From JAGMDK01 sp023128695 (lineage in GTDB: Bacteria; Planctomycetota; Phycisphaerae; UBA1845; Fen-1342), in NCBI GenBank assembly GCA_030628805.1, contig DAOVQG010000036.1, forward strand, positions 1 to 21,492: a stretch of DNA of 21,492 nt, given 5' to 3'. This document shows, piece after piece, positions 5,769 through 13,816 of this stretch (within the stretch, counting starts at the first letter, position 1; the number at the start of each line of letters is the position of its first letter). The notes beneath the pieces were generated by a model. It was not told where the DNA came from, did no database searches, and saw only the letters and a list, made by a program, of their open reading frames with translations. The translations under genes and the position numbers were made by a program.

Positions 5769-8225
5769 TCATGGGCGTGGAGCCGTACTTCCGATGAGTT
5801 GACGGGCCTGTGCACGCAGTGTTTCATACTCGGCGGCAGTGTCGAACCACAAACACCGGCCGGCCGCGACCGCGCGGTAATCCGACTCGCGCAGTTCCGC
5901 CGGCCAGGCGGCCTCGGCGGCTTGCAGGTGTATTCGGGCCGAGTCCAGGTCCCCCAGGTGCCCGTGAGCAACAGCCAGGATCAGTTCTCCGCAGGCGACT
6001 TCATCGCCGGCCTCAAGTGCTGCCTGGGCGGCTTGAATGGCTTCCGCCCACTGCTCGCCGCGCAGTCTGGCCAAGGCCAGCGTGCGCTTGACGCGTCCCA
6101 GGATGGGGCTCGGCCGGGCCGAATCCTGCTGAACTTCGGAGTGCGAATCGATCAGCGTGTTGGCGGTAACCGCCAACTCGAGCGCTCGCCGACCGCTGTC
6201 CTGGCTGTCTTGCGCGAGATGGTACAGCGCTGTCAGCACGAGCGTGGGAACACTCGGCTTGTCGTATCGTTGCTGAGAGACGTTTTGAGCCGTGGTCAGG
6301 GTCTCAAGGACATCGTCGCGACCGAGTTGAAGCTGGATCGCCGACAGCACCACCCAGGGCATGACGGCGTCCGCGCCCTGGGGCAGCTTAATCGCCCTCT
6401 GGGCACAGCGTTCGGCCTCGGTCAAGTCTCCCTCCATCGCGTGTAACATGCCCAGGTTCACCCACGCGGCGTAGAAAGTCTCGTCCCGCTTCAGCACTTC
6501 CTCGTAAGCGACCCGGGCCTCGGCCAGCCGGTTCCACAACATGTACACGGCCCCCTTGGCATTCCAGGCCTCGCGCTTCGCCGGGTCGGCGGCAACGGCA
6601 CGATCCAGCAGCTTCTCCGCGTCCTCATGCAGAGCGTCGTCACCCAATTTGTCGTATTGTTGGTGGTACACGCTCGCCAAGTTCACCAGGGCCTTGTAAT
6701 CGTTCGGATCCCGCTCCAGCAACTGGCGAAAGATACGCTCGGCCGCCGCTACATCGTGGCGGTCCCAATAGGCGGAGACACCTTCACTCAGGAGCTTCTG
6801 CCGTACGGCGGCGCGCTCCTTGCGATGGGAATAGAACCCAAACACGGTGACGAGCGCGAGCAGGAACACCGCGATGAGCGCGACCGTTTCCATCCGACGC
6901 CGGCGGACGAGCTTGACCAGGCGCCGCCAGGGGCCGTCCGGCCGGGCCACGATCGAGAGGTCGCGGAGATAGAAATCCAGATCGTCCGCCATCTCCTTGG
7001 CGCTCTGATAGCGCCCGCTCGGAGCCTTCTCCATGGCTTTCAGGCAGATGGTCTGCAAATCGACCGGAACCGTGGGGACGACCTTCCGCGGGGCCACCGG
7101 GTCCTTGAACAGGATCTGACTCAGCAACTCGGATTGCTCCGTGCTCGGAAAGGCCGGCTGGAAAGCCAATAATTCGTACAAAGTAGCCCCCAGCGAGTAC
7201 ACGTCGGAGCGGGCGTCGACCTTGATCCGTTTGGCCCCCACCTGCTCCGGACTCATATAGCGGTAGGTGCCGATCAGCGAGCCGGTCGCCGTCACCGAGC
7301 GATCGCCGACCGACTTCACCAACCCGAAGTCCATGATCATGAGCCGTCCGTCGGTGCACAGCATCAGGTTGCCCGGCTTGATGTCGCGGTGCACCAGGCC
7401 CTGCAAATGCGCGTAGTGCAGGGCTTGGGCCGCATCGGCGATCCAACGCGCGACTTGACGATAGTGGGCCCGCCCTTTAGTGCCTGATGAGCCGCTGCTG
7501 CCGCCGCCTGAAGACGGTTCGTCCGTCGCCGGCTCGAACAGTTCCGCGCCGTCCCTGGTGCTGTCTTCCCGGGCCACTAGCGCGGCCAGCGAGTTGGCGT
7601 AATCCGGCGGGGAAGGAAACGTGGCCAGACGCTTGATCACCACGTTCAGCGGCTGGCCGTTGATCAGCTCCATCGCGTAGTAATAGCCGTCGCGAGATTC
7701 CCCAAAATCGTAGATCGGTATGATATTGGTGTGGTGCAGCCGGGCGGCGGCGGCCGCTTCACGCCGAAACCGCGTCACCAGATCCGGGTTCCCCGTGCTG
7801 AGCACCGCCGGCAACAGCTTCAAGGCCACCGGGCGATTGAGCTTCTCCTGGATCGCTTCGTAGACGATGCCCATCCCGCCCCGACCCAGGATCCGCTTGA
7901 TGACGTAGCCTTCAATCTGGGGGAAATGCTCGCGCGGCGTCATTGGGGATGTCGTTTGCGCATCCGTCAGGAACGAGACCTCGTCCAGTATCCGCTCGTC
8001 GTCGGCTTCACGGTGCGGCGTGCTGGTCTGGGTCAGCGCCGGATCGGATGGTTCGAGAGCATTTTTTACTCCCGCCAGGAACTCGTTGTCGTCCAGAAAC
8101 GACTGATATGCGGTTCTGCAACGCTCACAGACTGATAAATGGCGCTCAAACCGTTCGCCGGCGGCAGGCTCGAGCTCCCCGCGGGCGTGGCGTTCAAAAT
8201 CGTTGACCGTTAAGCACTTATCCAT
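5769..8225 (-). CDS. Membrane Ser/Thr protein kinase with N-terminal zinc-binding motif and C-terminal TPRs
   Basis: This is an 818-residue protein. An anti-sigma-like zinc motif (Cys4; His29-x3-Cys33-x2-Cys36) is followed by a Hanks-type kinase: GRGGMG loop (114-119), Lys136, HRDIKPGN (279-286), DFG (299-301) and SPEQ (325-328). One membrane segment (about 447-465) and TPR-like repeats (about 475-760) follow. All key catalytic residues are present. A Ser/Gly-rich insertion of about 55 residues (199-253) sits in the kinase domain before the catalytic loop. The sigma gene ends 9 bases upstream, so the two are probably co-transcribed, and the kinase likely controls that sigma factor. ATG 8225 is preferred over GTG 8231: a G-rich ribosome-binding site lies 5-6 bases before it and would abut the GTG. 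Confidence 0.92.
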   Translation of the reverse strand: MDKCLTVNDFERHARGELEPAAGERFERHLSVCERCRTAYQSFLDDNEFLAGVKNALEPSDPALTQTSTPHREADDERILDEVSFLTDAQTTSPMTPREHFPQIEGYVIKRILGRGGMGIVYEAIQEKLNRPVALKLLPAVLSTGNPDLVTRFRREAAAAARLHHTNIIPIYDFGESRDGYYYAMELINGQPLNVVIKRLATFPSPPDYANSLAALVAREDSTRDGAELFEPATDEPSSGGGSSGSSGTKGRAHYRQVARWIADAAQALHYAHLQGLVHRDIKPGNLMLCTDGRLMIMDFGLVKSVGDRSVTATGSLIGTYRYMSPEQVGAKRIKVDARSDVYSLGATLYELLAFQPAFPSTEQSELLSQILFKDPVAPRKVVPTVPVDLQTICLKAMEKAPSGRYQSAKEMADDLDFYLRDLSIVARPDGPWRRLVKLVRRRRMETVALIAVFLLALVTVFGFYSHRKERAAVRQKLLSEGVSAYWDRHDVAAAERIFRQLLERDPNDYKALVNLASVYHQQYDKLGDDALHEDAEKLLDRAVAADPAKREAWNAKGAVYMLWNRLAEARVAYEEVLKRDETFYAAWVNLGMLHAMEGDLTEAERCAQRAIKLPQGADAVMPWVVLSAIQLQLGRDDVLETLTTAQNVSQQRYDKPSVPTLVLTALYHLAQDSQDSGRRALELAVTANTLIDSHSEVQQDSARPSPILGRVKRTLALARLRGEQWAEAIQAAQAALEAGDEVACGELILAVAHGHLGDLDSARIHLQAAEAAWPAELRESDYRAVAAGRCLWFDTAAEYETLRAQARQLIGSTAPRP

Positions 8226-8234
8226 GCGCACCCC

Positions 8235-8723
8235 CTACAAAACGTCACCAACGAACTGCGTTATCTCCTTCCGCAAACGGCGGATCATCCGCGTTTTTGC
8301 CAAGTATACCTGATTGGCGCTGAGGTCCAACTTTCGACACACTTTTTCCACCGGCCAGTCTTCCAGGGCGTAGAGCCGAAACGCCTGGATCGTGTGGTCC
8401 GAACAGCGCGAGGCAAGGTTCTTGAGGCAATACGCCAAGTGCTCCCGCAGCCAGACCCGATCCCACGCCTGTTCTGTCGATTCGGGCGCCGCCAAGCCCT
8501 CCAGTTCGCCGCTGCGGGCCTGGAGCAGGCGTTTTCGGCGTTGCCGATTGGCAATTTGATTGTTGGCCATCCGGCGCAGGAAACTCCGGAAGCGGCCCCG
8601 GCTGCGAGAGTATTGAAAACTCCGCAAGTGCCGGGCCAAGGATTCCATACACTCCTGCGCGACTTCCTCGGCCTCGGCGGCGTCCCGCACACGCTCCAGC
8701 AGGGTCGTACTGGTGGTGTCCAT
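8235..8723 (-). CDS. ECF RNA polymerase sigma factor, shortened in region 2
   Basis: This 162-residue protein begins with the planctomycete ECF signature MDTTSTTLLERVRD. It then passes almost directly to the region 2.2 stretch (AEEVAQECMESL) and the following FQYSRSRGRFRSFLRRM. In relatives as I recall them, roughly 30 residues of region 2.1 (an AWxRFxxLYxPLLxxWARxxGL-like block) lie between. Region 4 (about 105-160) is complete, with a helix-turn-helix around PVEKVCRKLDLSANQVYLAK. It should direct RNA polymerase to a regulon controlled with the adjoining kinase; whether it still binds core enzyme normally is open. A GGAG ribosome-binding site lies about 6 bases before ATG 8723. Confidence 0.82.
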   Translation of the reverse strand: MDTTSTTLLERVRDAAEAEEVAQECMESLARHLRSFQYSRSRGRFRSFLRRMANNQIANRQRRKRLLQARSGELEGLAAPESTEQAWDRVWLREHLAYCLKNLASRCSDHTIQAFRLYALEDWPVEKVCRKLDLSANQVYLAKTRMIRRLRKEITQFVGDVL

Positions 8724-9059
8724 ACCCGCTCCGCAGCTTACTCCCGCCAGTGTAGTCGCTTCTCTAAATGTCTATCGTATCTGAATAATGGAAGCGTTGT
8801 TAGTCATTAGTGTAAACATTCAGCGGTCAGCAATCAGCGATCAGCTAAAAGACGAGTACTGCTGGCCAAACGTCACAAATAGCGTGCTATTGAGAGCTGC
8901 GCGGGGCTATGACCGAGGTTAGGCACCTGCCCACATAACATCGCAAATGGCTGACCGCTGAAAGCTGATTGCTGAAAGCTTGCTGCAAACGATTGAGGCC
9001 CTGCACAACTGATTGGCCTGGCGTTCACGTGAGCGTACGCGAACTTATCCCGCGCGGCT
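8724..9059. other. Intergenic region with a degenerate inverted repeat
   Basis: No gene is seen. It contains 8820-8846 (TCAGCGGTCAGCAATCAGC) and an inverted, diverged copy at 8950-8980, both built from a CAGC/AATCAGC motif common in dispersed repeats. The part near 8724-8810 is AT-richer than its surroundings and should hold the promoter for the sigma factor and kinase genes, but I cannot identify ECF-type -35 and -10 boxes with confidence. Confidence 0.55.
8820..8980. repeat. Diverged inverted repeat (TCAGCGGTCAGC family)
   Basis: The left copy (8820-8846) and the reverse complement of the right copy (8950-8980) share TCAGCGGTCAGC and CAATCAGC blocks in a different order. The pairing is therefore imperfect and a long hairpin is doubtful. 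It is probably two copies of one short repeat rather than a functional stem. Confidence 0.55.
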
Positions 9060-11756
9060 TTACATGGGGTGGGACGCGACGGCGGCCCGGAGCTGCGCTT
9101 TGACGCTCTCGATCAGCTTTTTTCGGTTGATGGGCTTGGAGGCGTAGTCATCGCAGCCGGCGTCGAGACACTTCTCGCGGTCACCGGCCATGGTGTGGGC
9201 GGTCAGGGCGATGATCGGGGCGGTGTAGCCGTTCCGGCGGAGCTGGCCGGTGGCTTCATAGCCGTCCAGGACGGGCATCTGCATGTCCATCAGAATCACG
9301 TCGAACGGCTCACCCCGGTCGCGGGCCGCCAAGGCTGCGTCAACGGCGAGCTTGCCGTTCTCCACCACACTGACCTCGGCGCCCGCCTTCTCCAGGACGT
9401 AAGCGATGAGCCGTTGGTTATCCGGGCCGTCCTCGGCCAGCAGGATGCGGCAAACTTGCAGGGCGGGCCGGCCGGTGCTCGCCGTCGTTTTGGCCTGGCC
9501 GGGTACCAGCACGGTGGCTGAAAGGGGGTCGGCGATCATCTTCACGCCGTCGAGCGGACCGGTGGCCACGGAGACGCGGAAGCGCGACCCGACGCCCTTC
9601 TGAGTCTCGACCACGGCGATGTTCCCGCCGAGCAACCCCGCCAACCGCTTGCTGATCGTGAGGCCCAGCCCCGTCCCGCCGAACTTGCGCGTCGTCGACG
9701 TATCGGCCTGCGTAAACGGCTGAAAAAGTTTGGCGACCTGCTCTTCGGTCATGCCCAGGCCGGTGTCCACGACATCGAAATGCAGGCGGGGCTCATGGTC
9801 GTCAGCAACGAAACGGGTGACCAGCCGCACCTCGCCGGCCTCGGTGAACTTGATCGCATTGCCGATCACGTTGATGAGAATCTGCCGCAGCCGGGTCGGG
9901 TCAGTCTGGATTGTCTCGGGGATAGCCCCAACGTACTCAAACTTGAGTGGCAACCCCTTCACGTCGGCGCGAACACGCGCCAGCGAGGTCACCTCGGCGA
10001 CGAGTTGGCAGGGCGAGCAGGCCATCCGCTCGACCGTCATCTTGCCGGCCTCGATCTTGGAGAGGTCGAGGATGTCGTTAATGATGCTGAGCAAGTATAC
10101 GCCGTTCTTCTTGATCGTTTGGGCGGCTTCGATCCGCTCGGGGGGAGCGTTCTCAAGGTCGCCATGTTCCAGCAGGACGTCGGCAAACCCCAGGATGGCC
10201 GTCATGGGCGTGCGAATCTCGTGGCTCATGTTGGCCAGGAACTCGCTCTTGGCACGATCGGCGGCCTCGGCGGCCCGGCGGGCGCACTCTCGTTCCTCCT
10301 CCGCCCGCTTGCGCTCCGTAGTATCGCTGACAACCGCCAGCAGGTGTGGCTTGCCCCTGATGGTAACCGGTGAGCCTCGAACCTCTACGTCGAACGGTGT
10401 CCCGTCCTTCCGAACATCCGTGGATTCCGCATAGAACTTGCCTACGCTCTGCAACTGTGTCTTGAAGTTCTCGAATAAGTGGTAGCAGTCCCGGTGGACG
10501 ATATCCCGGCCCCAAAGCCCGATCAGTTCGTCATAGTCGTAGCCATACATCGCGCACGCGGCCGGATTGGCCTCTACGATCTTCCCCCGCGGGTCAAAAA
10601 CGAGCATCCCGTCCGTCGCGGCTTCGAAGATCTGGCGGTGGTGCCGCTTGCTCTCCCGCAGGATCGCCTCGGCCCGCTTGCGCTGTCGTAAGAGTCGCAG
10701 TGCCGAGGCGAGCGTGACCGCCAAGCCGGCCATCATCCAGAGCCAGTACCGCTTGAGAACATCACCGAACGTGATCTTGCCGTAGTCCTTGTACGGCCCG
10801 ACGCGGAGTTCCTTGAGGCATTCGTGGACCGGCTGATAGTTGAGTGGGACCGTCCAGCCCGCACACCTGGCCGCCTTGGCCGCCGGGCAGTCCGCGGGCA
10901 TGCCGATCAGGGCCACGGCGACCTTTTCGGCCAGCTCGTTGGAGGTGTGAGCCAGCTTGGCCATCGGCCATTCGGGGTACATGTCGGTGGAATGCCGGAA
11001 AGGGAACTCACAAACCTCTTCGCCGATGTGATCGTGCCCCAGGGCATGGAAATCCTCCAGGCGAATCTTGCCCTCGGCCGCCATTCGTTCGAGCGTGTCG
11101 GTCCGCACCGCACCGGCGTCAATCTTGCCGTCGCGCACCGCGTAGACGACCGCATCATGAGTACCGCCGAACCGCAAGTCGGCGAAGTCGCTATGCGGAT
11201 CGAGCCTTCGCTCTTTCAGTTCCCTCCATGCCGCGTACCATCCGCCGAGTGACGTCTCTTTGACGGCCATGAAGGTCTTGCCCTTCAGGTCATCGAAGCG
11301 CTGAATGTCATCGCGGTCGGCGCGGCGGAAGATCACTCCGCCGAAGACGGTGTACACGCCGCCGAGGCGCCGGTTCTTAAGCGTCGCGATCCGGTTGGCG
11401 CCGTAGAGCTTCTCCAGCCCCACGTAGAAGGAGGAATTGGCCAGGACGAAATCCACCTCGCCACGCTCGCCCCCGACGTAGAACGAGGGATTGGCCAGCA
11501 TGAAATCCATTTCGCCGCGCTCGACGCCCGCGTCGATTTCCTCATAGGCCAGCGGCACGATCGTGAACGAGTGCCCGGGGACGGTACGCGTCAGGTACTC
11601 GGCGGTCGGCCCCCATTTCTCCAGGCACCGCTCCGGCCCCCGCTTGGCCAGCACGCCGATCTTGACCGGCGCAAGCTGACCTTGCCCCACCGCCGGCGCG
11701 CGGATGGCAACTGCGAGCGTGAGCAGGACCAGCCAACTGGTTCTCGACCGTCCCAT
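9060..11756 (-). CDS. Hybrid histidine kinase with PhnD-like periplasmic sensor, PAS and receiver domains
   Basis: This is an 898-residue protein; positions below count from the 902-residue longer form, so subtract 4. In order: signal peptide, a PhnD-type substrate-binding domain (about 33-320), one membrane helix (about 341-360), PAS (about 370-485), HisKA with His516 in SHEIRTP, an HATPase with N box (about 633-641), DTGLGM (668-673) and GGTGLGL (697-703), and a receiver with Asp780, phospho-acceptor Asp828, Thr856 and Lys878. All catalytic residues are present. The sensor domain has an 18-residue duplication. PhnD-like domains bind phosphonate- or phosphite-type ligands, but the ligand here cannot be told. 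There is no response regulator or Hpt gene nearby. ATG 11756 is chosen over 11768 because GGAGG lies 5 bases upstream. Confidence 0.92.
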   Translation of the reverse strand: MGRSRTSWLVLLTLAVAIRAPAVGQGQLAPVKIGVLAKRGPERCLEKWGPTAEYLTRTVPGHSFTIVPLAYEEIDAGVERGEMDFMLANPSFYVGGERGEVDFVLANSSFYVGLEKLYGANRIATLKNRRLGGVYTVFGGVIFRRADRDDIQRFDDLKGKTFMAVKETSLGGWYAAWRELKERRLDPHSDFADLRFGGTHDAVVYAVRDGKIDAGAVRTDTLERMAAEGKIRLEDFHALGHDHIGEEVCEFPFRHSTDMYPEWPMAKLAHTSNELAEKVAVALIGMPADCPAAKAARCAGWTVPLNYQPVHECLKELRVGPYKDYGKITFGDVLKRYWLWMMAGLAVTLASALRLLRQRKRAEAILRESKRHHRQIFEAATDGMLVFDPRGKIVEANPAACAMYGYDYDELIGLWGRDIVHRDCYHLFENFKTQLQSVGKFYAESTDVRKDGTPFDVEVRGSPVTIRGKPHLLAVVSDTTERKRAEEERECARRAAEAADRAKSEFLANMSHEIRTPMTAILGFADVLLEHGDLENAPPERIEAAQTIKKNGVYLLSIINDILDLSKIEAGKMTVERMACSPCQLVAEVTSLARVRADVKGLPLKFEYVGAIPETIQTDPTRLRQILINVIGNAIKFTEAGEVRLVTRFVADDHEPRLHFDVVDTGLGMTEEQVAKLFQPFTQADTSTTRKFGGTGLGLTISKRLAGLLGGNIAVVETQKGVGSRFRVSVATGPLDGVKMIADPLSATVLVPGQAKTTASTGRPALQVCRILLAEDGPDNQRLIAYVLEKAGAEVSVVENGKLAVDAALAARDRGEPFDVILMDMQMPVLDGYEATGQLRRNGYTAPIIALTAHTMAGDREKCLDAGCDDYASKPINRKKLIESVKAQLRAAVASHPM
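11415..11522. repeat. 54-bp tandem duplication in the sensor domain
   Basis: Two adjoining, diverged 54-base units each encode an 18-residue segment around ERGExDFxLANxSFYVG. The frame is preserved. Substitutions between copies (Met/Val, Pro/Ser) show it is not an assembly stutter. PhnD-like domains normally have this segment once, close to the ligand pocket. Confidence 0.88.
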
Positions 11757-11798
11757 CGTATCCTCCATCTGCGTCGCGACCTGCGCGCCCCGGCCGGG

Positions 11799-11990
11799 CT
11801 ACGCCCCGATCGTGGCGCTGGCGGTCTCGCTCCAGGGGCCCTTCTCGCCGGTCGTGCTGACCCAGCGCGGCATGTAGTGCGCGGTCTGGCTGCCGTCGGC
11901 GCCGCTGTAGCTAGCCACGTACGGCGTGCGCGTGTCCTCCGAGTCGAGCAAACGCCAAGGCCGATAACTGGGCGGCACGTACCTGTACTG
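11799..11990 (-). pseudogene. C-terminal remnant of a planctomycete structural or carbohydrate-related protein
   Basis: A 63-codon frame without a start runs from just after an in-frame TAG (11991-11993) to a TAG at 11799-11801. It ends with RWVSTTGEKGPWSETASATI, which I recall as the C-terminal fibronectin-like strand region of planctomycete hypothetical proteins. The upstream part of such a gene is missing, so this appears to be a broken relic 42 bases upstream of the hybrid kinase start. It could be the footprint of a deletion or rearrangement at the edge of the cytochrome locus. Confidence 0.55.
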
Positions 11991-12073
11991 CTACATTAGG
12001 TATCGGCTACCTTACTGGGTTCATTGACATGGTCGTCAGCGGACCTGCTATACCATGGCAGGGGGGGCGGGCA

Positions 12074-12113
12074 GGGAGGGCGAAGCTCCCGCTGAGCCGC
12101 GGCGTACCGCGGT
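12074..12113. repeat. Dispersed palindromic repeat at the 3' end of the 12-haem gene
   Basis: A GGGAG/CTCCC hairpin (12074-12090) is followed by a perfect 6-bp CCGCGG stem with CGTA loop (12098-12113), whose last base is part of the cytochrome stop codon. 12074-12099 matches 22 of 26 bases of the reverse complement of the in-gene element at 14104-14129. It may stabilise the 3' end of the leftward operon, but no T-run follows. Confidence 0.7.
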
Positions 12114-13816
12114 CACGGCTGGTACGTGAAGTTCACATGCCGCACGCCATGACAGGTCAGCGTGCAACTTCCGCTAAACCGGCCGGTATCGACGTAGAAC
12201 CGCTGCCCGCCGACGATCGAGATGTCGAAGTTGATCAGGTGGCTGTGCTGCGACGAATTGCCACTGACACCGTGGCCGGTGTGGCAAGCGCTGCACGGGG
12301 AGCGCCCGCGCACCACGTGTCGGTTGTGCAATGGGAAACTCTCGTCGCCCAGAACTGAGTTGCGGTCGTGGCAGCGGTAACACAGGGCGTACGTCTGGGG
12401 CGACTCGATCGTGAAGTCGCGCGTTTCATAGCGGGCAACCAGCAAATGTTCGAAACGCGAGCCGTGTGGGCCATCGGGCAGCATCCCGCCGGCGCTGACG
12501 GCATCCGGGTTGTTATGACAGTCCTGACAACTGACGAAGCGCCGCGTCCGCCACTTCGCAAGCAGGCTGGGCACCTCGCCTATTCGACGGCTGGGAAAAG
12601 CCACGGGGTGTGCCGAAGCGGCCGTCGGCAGGAACTGTCGCCGAACGTTGCCGCCCGAGTCCTGTTGTCGCGGGATGCGGCGGGTCACGAGCACGGGGCG
12701 ATCGGCGTGACAACGGAAGCACACTTCATAGTATAAGTGCGCCCGGTCCAGGGGCAGCCCGGCCAGGCTGACTCCGGGGACTTCCCTCATCGCCGGCGGA
12801 AGCAGGGGGCCGAGACCGGACATGCTCGCGAGCGCTGTCAATGGTCCCCCGAGCACGGCGTGCGGATTGTGACAGTCCGTACACTCAACAGTCCGCGTGA
12901 CGCGAAAGCGGTCCTGCGGCGCCCGACGGTGCCCGAACAGCCGGTTCATGCGGTGGCCGCTGCGCTGATCCATGACCGCGAGCATGTCGCGTCCGGTCAG
13001 GCCGTCGTGACAACTCAGGCACAGGCGCGTCGGACGGTCGTACAAGAGCCGCTGGCGCCGCGGAGCGCTGTGCGAAACATGGCACGAAAGGCAAGCGTTG
13101 TCCGCCAGCGAGCGGAAAGGCAGTTGCTCGCCGCCGGTAACCGTTGAGGGCACGCTGCGGGGGCTGTTGGCGTGAGCACTCAGCCGCCACCCGGTCATTT
13201 CATGGCAGGTAGTGCACAACGCCCCTTCGCGTTCGGTGATCCGCAGGAAGCGCCCCAGCTCGTTGTTGTGCGGGTCGTGACAGGCAATGCACTCCAACTC
13301 GCCGCGCTCGCCGAGCTTGATGCGGTGGTCCACGAGTTGCGGCGGGCGGATCTGCGCGTCTCGGTTTGCCAGCGCGCGGTCGTAGCGGAATCCGATCGGA
13401 TGGTCGTCCGACAGATCGTTGGTGAGGTTCGTCGGCCCGGACGGGATGTACGGGTGCGTCATGAGGATGGGGTCGCCGGCCGGCCGATCGAGTGTCAGCC
13501 CCAGGGCGATGCTGCCGTCGTGACAACTCAGGCAGAGCTTGCTGCCGGCCCCGGGCTGGTTGACCCGGGCGTCGGTCGTGCTGCTGCGGTATATGCGATA
13601 GTAAGTCGTCGGATTGTGGCGGTTCCACAGCGGCGCGGCGGGGCTGGCATTGTGCGGCACGTGGCAGAAGATGCAGACCCGGCTTTCATCGACAGCTCGG
13701 ATTGGACCGGGACCAAACGTGGACAGATCGTGCTTTGAATTAAGGATGCTCTCGTCGGCCGGCGCTCCCGGCACCCACAGCAAGGAGCACAATGCCGCCG
13801 CAATCACCGCGCGCAT
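12113..13816 (-). CDS. Secreted dodecahaem c-type cytochrome, doubled-CXXCH type
   Basis: A 567-residue protein with a signal peptide (cleavage probably after APA, about residue 20). It has 11 CXXCH haem sites starting at Cys48, 95, 176, 201, 242, 266, 312, 366, 430, 479 and 508, plus a CX3CH site at Cys551 (CTLTCHGVRH), giving 12 predicted haems. Spacing follows the paired-CXXCH pattern. It should be exported and haem-loaded in the periplasm, then act as an electron wire there or within/through the outer membrane with the barrel encoded upstream. The first four haems resemble the separate tetrahaem protein at 17199. The start ATG overlaps the NHL gene stop as TAATG, which implies translational coupling. 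It is the last gene of the leftward operon. Confidence 0.9.
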   Translation of the reverse strand: MRAVIAAALCSLLWVPGAPADESILNSKHDLSTFGPGPIRAVDESRVCIFCHVPHNASPAAPLWNRHNPTTYYRIYRSSTTDARVNQPGAGSKLCLSCHDGSIALGLTLDRPAGDPILMTHPYIPSGPTNLTNDLSDDHPIGFRYDRALANRDAQIRPPQLVDHRIKLGERGELECIACHDPHNNELGRFLRITEREGALCTTCHEMTGWRLSAHANSPRSVPSTVTGGEQLPFRSLADNACLSCHVSHSAPRRQRLLYDRPTRLCLSCHDGLTGRDMLAVMDQRSGHRMNRLFGHRRAPQDRFRVTRTVECTDCHNPHAVLGGPLTALASMSGLGPLLPPAMREVPGVSLAGLPLDRAHLYYEVCFRCHADRPVLVTRRIPRQQDSGGNVRRQFLPTAASAHPVAFPSRRIGEVPSLLAKWRTRRFVSCQDCHNNPDAVSAGGMLPDGPHGSRFEHLLVARYETRDFTIESPQTYALCYRCHDRNSVLGDESFPLHNRHVVRGRSPCSACHTGHGVSGNSSQHSHLINFDISIVGGQRFYVDTGRFSGSCTLTCHGVRHVNFTYQP

